Shown here piece by piece: positions 1 to 6,950 of a stretch of 64,000 bases of DNA (position 1 is the first letter of the stretch; the number at the start of each line of letters is the position of its first letter). Location: positions 31,032-95,031 of the forward strand of contig CAZEDK010000001.1 in the NCBI GenBank assembly GCA_964511025.1, read 5' to 3'. The notes below the pieces were generated by a model that saw only the letters and a program-made list of their open reading frames with translations, did no database searches and had not been told where the DNA came from. A program made the position numbers and the translations under genes. This stretch comes from CAZEDK01 sp964511025. GTDB lineage: Bacteria > Patescibacteriota > Gracilibacteria > UBA1369 > GWF2-33-10.

Positions 1-121
1 GACAAGCTTTCCAAAAAGCCTTATTTGAAGCAAATTGATGCATAGTTTTTTCTAAGGGATGAAATACTATCGAAAAAAAAATACAAGTTCAAGTACTCTT
101 AGACATAAAAAATTCAAACTG

Positions 122-487
122 TCATCTAAAATCACCCATTCTATCCAAAATCGCCTCTATCGCAGCAAATATTTGAGAATAATATTTTGACTCCAGCTTC
201 CCAATTTTTCTGATAATTCTTCTTTTATCGGCAACTCTTATTTGATCAAACATTAGTTTTGACATTTCTTCCAAGCCATTTTCTTTATTTGCACTGACAA
301 CTATTTCAAATGGATAAATCTTATTAACTTTTTTTGAAGTGAATGGAGCCAATAATACGGTTTGTGAAAAATTTAACCCGGCATTTGTCTGCAATATCAA
401 ACACGGTCTTAAACCTGCCTGCTCAACACCGCAAACAGGATCTAAACTCACAAAACAAATATCAAATTGTCTTATATTATTAAGCAT
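122..487 (-). CDS. MazF/PemK-type mRNA interferase toxin
   Basis: The 121-residue product fits the full length of the MazF/PemK (PemK_toxin) family, ribosome-independent RNases that cut mRNA at short motifs. The family signature Q-x-G-x-R-P-C-L-I-L-Q lies at residues 23-33, with Arg27 in the position of the conserved catalytic-site arginine. A second conserved block (DQIRVADKRRI) lies near residues 80-91. The start codon overlaps the last 8 bases of the upstream antitoxin gene, so the pair is probably translationally coupled. A second MazEF pair lies head-to-head at 852-1453; the two toxins are clearly related but not near-identical. The family call is secure. Target sequence and activity are not visible from sequence. 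Confidence 0.9.
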   Translation of the reverse strand: MLNNIRQFDICFVSLDPVCGVEQAGLRPCLILQTNAGLNFSQTVLLAPFTSKKVNKIYPFEIVVSANKENGLEEMSKLMFDQIRVADKRRIIRKIGKLESKYYSQIFAAIEAILDRMGDFR

Positions 488-713
488 TTTCTCTTTGTTT
501 AATTAAACGAGAATAATCATCGAAATCTAGCATAGCAAGCTTAATATCTTCTTCATCTCTAGACAAAAATCCCTCAATCATGCGCTGCTGCAATATAAAT
601 TTTCTATAAATATCCAAAGCTGTATTGATTTGCTCAGATTTATTTTGATAAGAATCAAGAAATTGCTTATTTGCACGAGTCGCTGAGAATGAAGTGACAA
701 CTGTATTTGCCAT
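480..713 (-). CDS. Antitoxin partner of the MazF-type toxin
   Basis: This 77-residue protein is encoded directly upstream of the toxin and overlaps it by 8 bases, the usual antitoxin-first order. The N-terminal part (residues 1-40: VVTSFSATRANKQFLD, then a helix) could be a short ribbon-helix-helix DNA-binding fold. The C-terminal part is charged and helical, as expected for a toxin-wrapping tail. I recognise no close named family, so the role is inferred mainly from position and size. The start lies beside nested inverted repeats at 720-748 that could be its autoregulatory operator. Confidence 0.75.
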   Translation of the reverse strand: MANTVVTSFSATRANKQFLDSYQNKSEQINTALDIYRKFILQQRMIEGFLSRDEEDIKLAMLDFDDYSRLIKQRENA

Positions 714-719
714 AATTTA

Positions 720-748
720 ATAGTAAATACTATAAGTACTTGATAGTA
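720..748. promoter_or_regulatory. Nested palindromes between two divergent TA pairs, likely operator
   Basis: ATAGTA-AA-TACTAT at 720-733 is an inverted repeat. It overlaps a second near-palindrome at 728-748 (TACTAT, then AAGTACTT, then ATAGTA). They lie 7 bases upstream of the minus-strand antitoxin start and about 100 bases from the plus-strand antitoxin start at 852. Type II antitoxins usually repress their own promoter through such repeats. Binding by this antitoxin is inferred. Confidence 0.5.
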
Positions 749-851
749 TACATAGCTAATAAGCTAAAATCAAGAAAAAAACTTAAAAAGCTTTACTCAT
801 GTAAAATATAAGTGTAAAATCTACTTACAAATTATAATTAAATATATACGT

Positions 852-1088
852 ATGAATCATGCTATCACAACAACATTGTCAGAACCGATATATCATTTCT
901 TAAAAGAAGAATCCAAAGCACAAAAAACATCGCTCAAGGCTATTATTGAATCTGCACTCAAAGAATATAAAAAGAAAAAAATTATAAGAGAAGTTGAAGA
1001 AGCTTTCAAAGATCCTGAAAGACAAAAGGAGCAAAGAGAAATTTGTAGTCAATTTCGAGAAGTTCAACTTCAGTCTTTAAGACTTTAA
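852..1088 (+). CDS. Antitoxin (RHH-like) of second MazEF pair
   Basis: A 78-residue protein with an N-terminal strand-helix-helix pattern: ITTTLSEPIYHFLKEESKA, then KTSLKAIIESALKEYKKKK. This is typical of ribbon-helix-helix antitoxins. A charged helical tail follows (residues 45-78). It stands two bases upstream of a MazF-family toxin gene, which fixes its likely role. The TA pair at 122-713 lies divergently on the other side of a roughly 140-base intergenic region. The antitoxins of the two pairs do not look alike although the toxins do, so the pairs are not a simple recent duplication. Confidence 0.8.
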   Translation: MNHAITTTLSEPIYHFLKEESKAQKTSLKAIIESALKEYKKKKIIREVEEAFKDPERQKEQREICSQFREVQLQSLRL

Positions 1089-1090
1089 TT

Positions 1091-1453
1091 ATGGAAATCA
1101 AAAAATATGATATCTGGCTCGCCGATCTGAGTCCAAAAAAAGGTTCAACACAATCAGGAGTTAGACCTTGTATAATTTTACAAAGCAATCTTTTTAATAA
1201 AAATTCCAGCACTGTAATTTTAGTGGCACTTAGCACAAAAAAAATAAAACTTTATTCAAATGAATTTATTATCAACGCTTCTTTATCAAATGGACTCAAA
1301 GAAAATTCAAGATTTCTAGGCAATCAGATAATTACACTAGATAAAAATTATATTCTCAAAAAACTAGGTTCACTCGAAGAAAAGTATTACAGCAAAGTCT
1401 ATGAAGCACTAAATCTCTCACTCGATTTAGAAAATATGTTTTTGGAGTATTAG
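1091..1453 (+). CDS. MazF/PemK-type mRNA interferase toxin, stop codon formed at a MITE junction
   Basis: The 120-residue product has the MazF/PemK block QSGVRPCIILQSN (about residues 21-33) and the second block LGNQIITLDKNYI (about residues 76-88). It follows its antitoxin by two bases. The TAG stop straddles the left edge of a 160-bp MITE: TA belongs to the TTA target duplication and G is the first base of the element. Removing the element and one TTA restores a TAA stop at the same codon, so the insertion left the toxin full length. Ribosome-independent RNase activity is inferred from the family. Confidence 0.9.
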   Translation: MEIKKYDIWLADLSPKKGSTQSGVRPCIILQSNLFNKNSSTVILVALSTKKIKLYSNEFIINASLSNGLKENSRFLGNQIITLDKNYILKKLGSLEEKYYSKVYEALNLSLDLENMFLEY

Positions 1454-1612
1454 GGTCTTGGCAAAAAATAAAACACCTACCTTGCACTATCTTTAGCTTT
1501 ATTTTCTTTGTTGCAAATCCAGTCATTTATCTCGATAAACTCCTGTATTTGAACAAAAGAATCTAAAACAAAATCTAGCACAATTTAGGTATCTTATTTT
1601 TTACCAAGACCC
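1453..1612 (+). mobile_element. 160-bp fold-back MITE, copy 1
   Basis: The element begins GGGTCTTGGCAAAAAATAA and ends with the reverse complement of almost the same sequence (one base differs). It is flanked by TTA on both sides (1450-1452 and 1613-1615), consistent with a 3-bp target duplication. A second copy lies inverted at 31847-32006, also 160 bp, differing at only 4 positions and also flanked by TTA. The inner part also pairs loosely with itself, so the whole element is an imperfect palindrome. It has no coding capacity, and no transposase is present in the window. A TNA-type duplication is known for some IS5-group transposases; that link is inference. Confidence 0.85.
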
Positions 1613-1638
1613 TTAAGCTTTTTTGAAACTTTTCCGAA

Positions 1639-1667
1639 TTTCAAATAGTGTTAAACTATGATATAAT
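1639..1667 (+). promoter_or_regulatory. Probable extended -10 promoter upstream of the giant membrane protein gene
   Basis: TATAAT at 1662-1667 is preceded by TG at 1659-1660, giving the extended -10 form TGATATAAT. A weak -35 (TTTCAA, 1639-1644) stands 17 bases upstream. The same TGATATAAT string recurs before rplJ, before the pilus operon and before tRNA-Cys. The transcript would cross the repeat at 1714-1850 before the gene at 1969. Confidence 0.5.
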
Positions 1668-1713
1668 TAATAGAAGAGTTCTTTTGAGTAACTACTCACC
1701 GCTATTTGCATTC

Positions 1714-1850
1714 TTGTTTGTCATTCCAGACCTGATCTGGAATCCAGTAGGGTAAACTTGTTTGTATTTCAAATCTAAACAATGTTTCAAGGCTATCGCA
1801 ACATAATGCGCAATTCCTAGATCCCAGACTGGATCTGGGATGACAAACAA
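1714..1850. repeat. Composite palindromic repeat, copy A ('GTCATTCC...GGAATCC' type)
   Basis: The block is bounded by TTGTTTGTCA and its inverse TGACAAACAA. It holds two inner hairpins (TCCAGACCTGATCTGGA and ATCCCAGACTGGATCTGGGAT). A related block at 6078-6198 shares the order GGAATCCAGTAGGG, AAACT, TGTATTTCAA, GGCTATCGC, GGATCCCAGA, GGGATGACAAA. The two therefore flank the 1363-residue gene in direct orientation. Confidence 0.75.
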
Positions 1851-1968
1851 TAAAGTTAATAAGTTACAAAAAGCAGTGAGCAGTTACCATAAAGTAGTTT
1901 GACAAAGAGCCAAACTAATGATATAAATTAAGCTCTAAAAATGAATTTAATAAATTTTTAACAATCAC

Positions 1969-4900
1969 ATGGGAGCAGCAAATACATCAACACCAGAAGG
2001 TAAAGAAAACCAATCATCTGTAGCACCGCTCAAAAGTTTAGACGATACTACAGACACAGAGGCTAATCCAACACCAGACAATAATGACGAGGGCGATTGT
2101 TTTATCGATTATGCGGATGAGTCTTCGCTTGAACCGATGCCGGCGAATGATACGCCTGCAGCAGAAACAAAAGTTGCCGAAGAAGTAAGAACGGAAGTAG
2201 CTGAAGTAGCGACAACAGCTATCGATATTCCAGCACTCAATCCATATCCTGAGATATTTACATGGGAAGAGAAAGAAAACGCTAAATTTGCTGATTTACC
2301 AAATCATGAAAGACTCGCCATATCAAAATACCCTTATTTAATGGATCTTCTTCGTAATTTTGCTTTTTGCACATATACTTACAACCCAATAGAAAATATT
2401 GATTCTGTGAGTATTTCTTTTGGAAATGAAGAATTTCCACCAATGGATACATCTTCAAGTCTTGGGATGATGATGGCTAATGCAATAATACAAAAAATAT
2501 ATGAAACCATTGGCGTTGGCAGTGAGACAGTCACTAAAAGAACAGAAGATGAGAATGAAAAATTGCATTTAACTTGTAATGTACATACAAATTCTCAACA
2601 ACCAAATATAGCAAAAATAACAGACCCAGCTAACAACAAGATAGGATTTGATGCCTTATTATTAACAGTGGATCAATTCAGACAAAATAACAATCAAGGA
2701 ACAACCATTACAGGAATATCTCTCACCTATGGCGAAGGAGCTATATTAGAGTTTCCAATGGATAGACCTGATGAACCTCTGATGCTTGAGTGTATGCTTA
2801 GATTATTTTTCGATAAAACCGCGATACAAACATTATACAATGAAATAAAAGACAAAAAACCTAAATATGAGCAGTGGCAAAAAAAAAGAAAAGGGACATA
2901 TCCGCAAATTGCAATAATTTATCATCCAGCAGAATTAGATATCGATGAAAATAGCTTCGAACGTCTAAGCTCTCTACTAGAGCCTCAATTAGTCCAAAAT
3001 GAAAGATGGAGTCAAGTTCAAGCAATTACTCTTGAAACCAATGGTGATGACCGGAAGAGTGCATTTGATTTGACTAACAATAACGAATTAAACACAGCAG
3101 AAACATTTTTAGAAAAAAATCCAGAAGCGATTTTGTCGGATTATACGATTAATGGAGAGACAATATACGCAGGAGATTTATTAACGGAAGATGAGTTAGG
3201 GGAAACTCCAGCAGCATGGGAAGGAGCAGAAAAAATCGCAAGAGGTGAACAAGTTGAACCGCTTGCATTGCTAGCTGCAGTTTCAGCAGATCACAGTGTT
3301 ACCGCAAATCCACTTAACGCTAACCCGGAGTCAACAACAGGTGGGTCAAAAAAGACAATTGTAATTAGACATAACCCTGAGAATGATGCAGATGGTAGAA
3401 GATTCCAATGGCAACCCGCAGACATTGGAAAAGTAATTAGAATAAAAAAGGCACCAACACCAACTTTACAGAATCAAGCAGGTATTATAGGTGATGATAT
3501 GTCTACATCTAGCCCAGCACGATTTGGCACTGAAAAGCCTCTGCAACCCAAAAATGAAGTTTTAGCTAGTTTGAATGAGGCTCACGATACTTCAAGGGCG
3601 ATGAATGAAGAAGGCAAACAATTAGGACGACAAGCTTTTACAGCTTTATCAGGCACACCTGACTCAGTATCAGGATATTCTACAAATAATGATTCACCAC
3701 TTAGAATAGCTCATGCACCTGCGCCATGGGAAAATGGAAAAGAGTTGATATACGGTAAAGTTAAGCCGCCACAATCTATTTTATATCGAACTATCGCACC
3801 GCCATGGGAACCCGATACTATAGCTGTTACAATACAGCATTCTTCAAAACGACAGCCACCAAAACCTATAATATTACAAGGCGCTGCAATCAATCCAGTA
3901 GCATATCAAACATTGCCTGAGTCGAGCATAAAGAAAAAGAATACAATAGTAGATATTGCTAGCTCGGATTTTTTGCCACCACCTTCTGCATTTAGCCCCC
4001 CTGACAAACAGAAACAGGCGAATCTCCCCAGCAGTAGCGGTCAAAATGGTAGTTCAGTCTACATAGTTCCTATTGCCAAACCAGCAAAAGATTCAACATC
4101 TAATACAGCTCTTCAAGTACCAACAAACGGAGGTAGTTTGCCTCCTGCGTTAAAATCTTCAACTAGATCCCAAGTCACATCGCAAAGAGCAGAACAAAAT
4201 GAAGCAAATCAACTATCAAGCAAGCTAGCGAAGCTTCTTGGTAGCCAATCTACCCCATTGAACCCAAAACAATCTGGCTCTAAGCCTTCTGCATCACAAA
4301 AGAAAGAAGCACCTACAGGAACAGCTCCTTCTGTCGCATCAACGACAACTCCAAAAAATGCACCGCCAACAGCTTCACTGCCAACCATAAAACCAACAGA
4401 TACTCCAGCAGAAAAACAATTAACTTTTAGAACAGACGACGCTAACTCTACAAGCACCATATCCCCAGTCCCACGATCACAAGACACACACTTAGCAGAA
4501 AGAAGGCGCGGTTTGCCAAAATGGGGTTACGCTATAGCTGCGACAGTTCTTTTTGGTCTTGGCGCTTTGGGAATACATTTACGCTCATCTGATATTCAAG
4601 TTGCAAGTAATGATGCTCCAACACCAACTCCAATAATTGCAAAAGCTGATCCAGTACCGGTTGTCAGTCGAGACTCTTCGTCGCCTCAGAGTGACACAAG
4701 GGACAGTGCTTCAAGTGCTACAGCAGAAAAAACAGATAGTTCTGTAATAACAGCACCTGCTAGCACTGAAGGAGCACAAACTGTTACCATCAACACAACT
4801 CGCAGGAAAAAAGCAGATCAAGTTTACGCCAAGATGTTAAAAGCTGCAGAAGAGAGTAACATGAAATTAAAACCATTTTTGGAACAGTTTTTATCACCAA

Positions 4901-6060
4901 AGGCGAATCAAGCTCTTGGCGCGCGAGGTATTTCATTATCAGACTTTAATTCGAAGATGACAACAGCAGGCTTAGCAATACCAACTGGCTCATCTCCACT
5001 TGATAATGTAACATTTGGCAACAACAAAGAAGCTTCAGCACTTGCGATGACATGGTCAATGAATTCAGTTTATAATGTGAGCTCATCATATCCAAATGAT
5101 GGAAAAGTTCATAAATCAATGGATGATTTCACGCGTGCTACAAGCATTCAACTAGCTGAATTAAATGGAATATTTGATGACAAACAAGAAGCAACAGCTA
5201 GCTTAGAAATTGATGCAGTTAGCCCCCTTGACACCAGCCCGCCCGCCTGTACCGATTCGGGCAGGACTACATTCTGGCAAGAAGGGGGGCAGGGGGGATT
5301 TGATCCACAAACCGTTGTAAATGCCGACAACAGCAGTCCTGATCTAAGTACAGATAATGGATTACATGCAAATAGTGATACAAAAGCAGATCACAAAGTA
5401 AATTCCGCCCAATCAGCCATTTATCTGCCACTAAATAACGAGAAAGGTAGTCCGGAACAAATTAATGTAGTAGCAAATGCTATAAAAAACCGACCAACTA
5501 ATGGTGCTGTTGAATTTGCTTTGCAAGACGGTACAGTAGTTTGTTATGCACCTACAGGAGTATATTCTGTATTTAACAAAGATGGCACACCAAATAACAG
5601 TTCACCTTATCTAGCAAGGCTCAACAGCAAAAAACCTGAAAACGCAGCAAGGTCGTTAAGGTCTAATCGAGACAATCCACTTGCAGGAGTATCATTTGAA
5701 GGATCTGCACCAATAGGCTATGCAACAATTGCACAACGTCAATTTATTGACGGCATCATAGCTCAAGAAGAACCTGTGATTCATACCTATACAGATACTG
5801 ACGACGATGCTGAACCGACATCTTCTGAAGAACCTGCAAACAGTCTTCTAGCACAAACTACGAACGATCCATTTTTCCAAGAACTGGATAACAAAATAGA
5901 CAGCTTATTGGCATCGCTAGAAAGCCCCCTTGACAAAGGGGGTCAGGGGGATTTCCCCAACAATGGTAGCCTAATTGGCAGTTCGGATGCTTATGTTGTG
6001 GCTACAGCGAAAAACGAAGGAGTAAGCGATGTCAATTTTGGAGAGATTTTTGATGCGTGA
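1969..6060 (+). CDS. Giant single-pass membrane protein, unrecognised, with in-frame repeat-derived segments
   Basis: I do not recognise this 1363-residue protein. Residues 1-85 are acidic and Pro/Thr/Glu-rich. Residues about 90-420 look folded (mixed aromatic and hydrophobic content). Residues about 440-840 are a long Pro/Ser/Thr/Gln-rich, probably disordered region. One membrane span lies at about 853-873, preceded by RRRG at 845-848. The positive-inside rule therefore puts the first 850 residues in the cytoplasm and the last 490 outside. There is no signal peptide. Three copies of an 'SPLDKGGQGDF'-type DNA repeat lie in the same frame (near codons 676, 1085 and 1319). Composite repeats flank the gene. 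It is the only gene between 1.5 and 6 kb and looks like a lineage-specific surface or envelope-spanning protein. Confidence 0.8.
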   Translation: MGAANTSTPEGKENQSSVAPLKSLDDTTDTEANPTPDNNDEGDCFIDYADESSLEPMPANDTPAAETKVAEEVRTEVAEVATTAIDIPALNPYPEIFTWEEKENAKFADLPNHERLAISKYPYLMDLLRNFAFCTYTYNPIENIDSVSISFGNEEFPPMDTSSSLGMMMANAIIQKIYETIGVGSETVTKRTEDENEKLHLTCNVHTNSQQPNIAKITDPANNKIGFDALLLTVDQFRQNNNQGTTITGISLTYGEGAILEFPMDRPDEPLMLECMLRLFFDKTAIQTLYNEIKDKKPKYEQWQKKRKGTYPQIAIIYHPAELDIDENSFERLSSLLEPQLVQNERWSQVQAITLETNGDDRKSAFDLTNNNELNTAETFLEKNPEAILSDYTINGETIYAGDLLTEDELGETPAAWEGAEKIARGEQVEPLALLAAVSADHSVTANPLNANPESTTGGSKKTIVIRHNPENDADGRRFQWQPADIGKVIRIKKAPTPTLQNQAGIIGDDMSTSSPARFGTEKPLQPKNEVLASLNEAHDTSRAMNEEGKQLGRQAFTALSGTPDSVSGYSTNNDSPLRIAHAPAPWENGKELIYGKVKPPQSILYRTIAPPWEPDTIAVTIQHSSKRQPPKPIILQGAAINPVAYQTLPESSIKKKNTIVDIASSDFLPPPSAFSPPDKQKQANLPSSSGQNGSSVYIVPIAKPAKDSTSNTALQVPTNGGSLPPALKSSTRSQVTSQRAEQNEANQLSSKLAKLLGSQSTPLNPKQSGSKPSASQKKEAPTGTAPSVASTTTPKNAPPTASLPTIKPTDTPAEKQLTFRTDDANSTSTISPVPRSQDTHLAERRRGLPKWGYAIAATVLFGLGALGIHLRSSDIQVASNDAPTPTPIIAKADPVPVVSRDSSSPQSDTRDSASSATAEKTDSSVITAPASTEGAQTVTINTTRRKKADQVYAKMLKAAEESNMKLKPFLEQFLSPKANQALGARGISLSDFNSKMTTAGLAIPTGSSPLDNVTFGNNKEASALAMTWSMNSVYNVSSSYPNDGKVHKSMDDFTRATSIQLAELNGIFDDKQEATASLEIDAVSPLDTSPPACTDSGRTTFWQEGGQGGFDPQTVVNADNSSPDLSTDNGLHANSDTKADHKVNSAQSAIYLPLNNEKGSPEQINVVANAIKNRPTNGAVEFALQDGTVVCYAPTGVYSVFNKDGTPNNSSPYLARLNSKKPENAARSLRSNRDNPLAGVSFEGSAPIGYATIAQRQFIDGIIAQEEPVIHTYTDTDDDAEPTSSEEPANSLLAQTTNDPFFQELDNKIDSLLASLESPLDKGGQGDFPNNGSLIGSSDAYVVATAKNEGVSDVNFGEIFDA
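3994..4032 (+). repeat. Degenerate in-frame copy of the SPLDKGGQGDF repeat
   Basis: The sequence reads S-P-P-D-K-Q-K-Q-A-N-L-P in the frame of the giant protein. At DNA level AGCCCCC-TGACAAA...CCCC aligns with the intact copy at 5923-5957. The G-rich right half has decayed, so this looks like an older insertion kept in frame. Confidence 0.5.
5221..5303 (+). repeat. Long in-frame repeat insertion (SPLD...GGQGGF) with nested GC-rich palindrome
   Basis: The block opens with AGCCCCCTTGACA and closes with GGGGGGCAGGGGGGATTT, the two arms of the SPLDKGGQGDF repeat. Between them lies an extra segment with CCCGCCTG and CGGGCAGG as inverted arms, closely matching the core of the intergenic repeat at 6856-6915. 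It is much richer in GC than its surroundings and adds about 28 residues without breaking the frame. Confidence 0.7.
5923..5957 (+). repeat. Intact in-frame SPLDKGGQGDF repeat
   Basis: CCCCCTTGACAAAGGGGG is an inverted repeat followed by TCAGGGGGATTT. Read in the gene's frame it gives S-P-L-D-K-G-G-Q-G-D-F-P (codons from 1319), a peptide produced by a dispersed DNA repeat in several bacterial groups. It lies 34 codons before the local acidic linker ends. Confidence 0.75.
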
Positions 6061-6077
6061 TTACCTTGTCATTCTAG

Positions 6078-6247
6078 TTTGTCATTCCTGCGCAGGCAGG
6101 AATCCAGTAGGGCAAACTATCTGTGTATTTCAAGTTACAAAGGCTATCGCGATGTAATTAGCAGTTCTGGATCCCAGATCGGAGTCTGGGATGACAAATT
6201 ACCTTGTCATTCCTGCGAAGACAGGAATCCAATAGAGTCAACTGTCT
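6078..6247. repeat. Composite palindromic repeat, copy B, plus adjoining partial copy
   Basis: From TTTGTCATT (6078) to ATGACAAA (6198) this parallels copy A at 1714-1850, with hairpins TCCTGCGCAGGCAGGA and GGATCCCAGA...CTGGGATG. A partial copy follows at 6199-6247 (CATTCCTGCGAAGACAGGAATCC). A 13-base direct repeat, TTACCTTGTCATT, stands at 6061-6073 and 6199-6211, as if one copy had inserted into another. The partial copy ends at the stop codon of the GIY-YIG gene. Confidence 0.7.
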
Positions 6248-6533
6248 AGAAATCTTCATACAAATCCTTCCAGCACGGATTCTCTTTTTCAATCAAATTT
6301 AACTTCCAAAGTCTTTTCCATGCTTTCATTTGTTTTTCTCTCTCAATAGCAAAATTGATATTTTCAAATTCTTCGTACCACACTAAATTTTTTACTTTGT
6401 ATTTCTTTGTAAAGCCATCAATCAAACCTTCTTTGTGTTCATAAATTCTTCTTGATAAATCATTTGTTACACCAATATACAAAGTTCCATTCTTTTTACT
6501 AGCTAAAATGTAGACATAGTATTTGTTAGACAT
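6246..6533 (-). CDS. GIY-YIG domain nuclease (UPF0213/YhbQ-like)
   Basis: This is a compact 95-residue single-domain GIY-YIG protein. Y-V-Y-I-L at residues 6-10 and L-Y-I-G-V-T at 18-23 form the signature. An R-R-I-Y-E-H block (about 28-33) and a Glu in the helix FAIEREKQMKAWKR (about 61-74) complete the expected catalytic set (Tyr, Arg, Glu, Lys). It has no separate DNA-binding domain. Palindromic repeats lie at both ends (6078-6247 and 6547-6580), and its start overlaps the repeat-extended tail of the HicB-like gene by 31 bases. Small proteins of this type act as structure-selective or homing-type nucleases in other systems; the substrate here is unknown. Confidence 0.85.
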   Translation of the reverse strand: MSNKYYVYILASKKNGTLYIGVTNDLSRRIYEHKEGLIDGFTKKYKVKNLVWYEEFENINFAIEREKQMKAWKRLWKLNLIEKENPCWKDLYEDF

Positions 6534-6772
6534 TTATTTAATTTATAATTCTGGATTCCAGCCTTTGCTGGAATGACATAGTCACGATCAACACCCCTCT
6601 CAGCAAGCGTATCCAGATATAGCTCTATCGCCTCTATTATATTATATTTTGCTTCTTCAAAAGTATCGCCTTCACTAATACAACCTGGCAAATCCGGCAC
6701 TTCAGCTGTAAAACCGCCTTCTTCCTGAGCAGTAAAAATCACTTCAAATTGAAACTGTTTTTTCTTTTTCAT
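6503..6772 (-). CDS. HicB-like antitoxin/RNase H-fold protein with repeat-derived tail
   Basis: Residues 1-56 match the HicB/UPF0150 domain: FTAEVPDLPGCISEGDTFEE, then the helix KYNIIEAIELYLDTLAERG. The normal ending is then replaced by Y-V-I-P-A-K-A-G-I-Q, the translation of a dispersed palindromic repeat at 6547-6580, plus about 20 more residues before a stop. The protein is 89 residues long. No HicA toxin gene is adjacent on either side, so this is an orphan. Typical HicB proteins either end soon after this point or carry a DNA-binding domain, which this one lacks. It is probably a remnant or a stand-alone regulator. Confidence 0.8.
   Translation of the reverse strand: MKKKKQFQFEVIFTAQEEGGFTAEVPDLPGCISEGDTFEEAKYNIIEAIELYLDTLAERGVDRDYVIPAKAGIQNYKLNKCLTNTMSTF
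6547..6580 (-). repeat. VIPAKAGIQ-type palindromic repeat inside a coding 3' end
   Basis: TCTGGATTCCAGC and GCTGGAATGACATAG form inverted arms around CTTTG. Read on the minus strand it gives V-I-P-A-K-A-G-I-Q. It belongs to the same family as the hairpins at 1719-1735 and 6083-6103. Confidence 0.75.
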
Positions 6773-6855
6773 TCAACATGCAATAAATATTTGTACGCTA
6801 CAAATGTTAGCTTATAAAACAATAACTACCAATTAAAAAATTAATTTATCACTAT

Positions 6856-6915
6856 CCACTCTTTTTAAAAAGAGAGGGGACGACCCGCCTGAACGTAGTC
6901 GGGCAGGAGGGGTGA
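6856..6915. repeat. Intergenic GC-rich palindromic repeat
   Basis: The block contains CTCTTTTTAAAAAGAG followed by GGGGACGA and the inverted arms CCCGCCTG and CGGGCAGG. The arms and spacing match the core nested in the giant gene at 5221-5303. The block lies between the HicB-like gene and the 3' end of rseP, where it could also act as a transcription barrier. Confidence 0.65.
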
Positions 6916-6950
6916 GTTGTATTGCTTGCAAATTATTTTTCAGGCATGTC

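Noticed and set aside
3994..5957. CRISPR array in the giant gene
   Set aside because: Only three repeat copies, irregularly spaced by hundreds of bases, in a coding frame, and no cas genes in the window.
1969..6060. UGA recoding as in Gracilibacteria/SR1
   Set aside because: Several complete genes end naturally in TGA (for example 6060, 34279, 43093) and conserved glycines use GGN codons.
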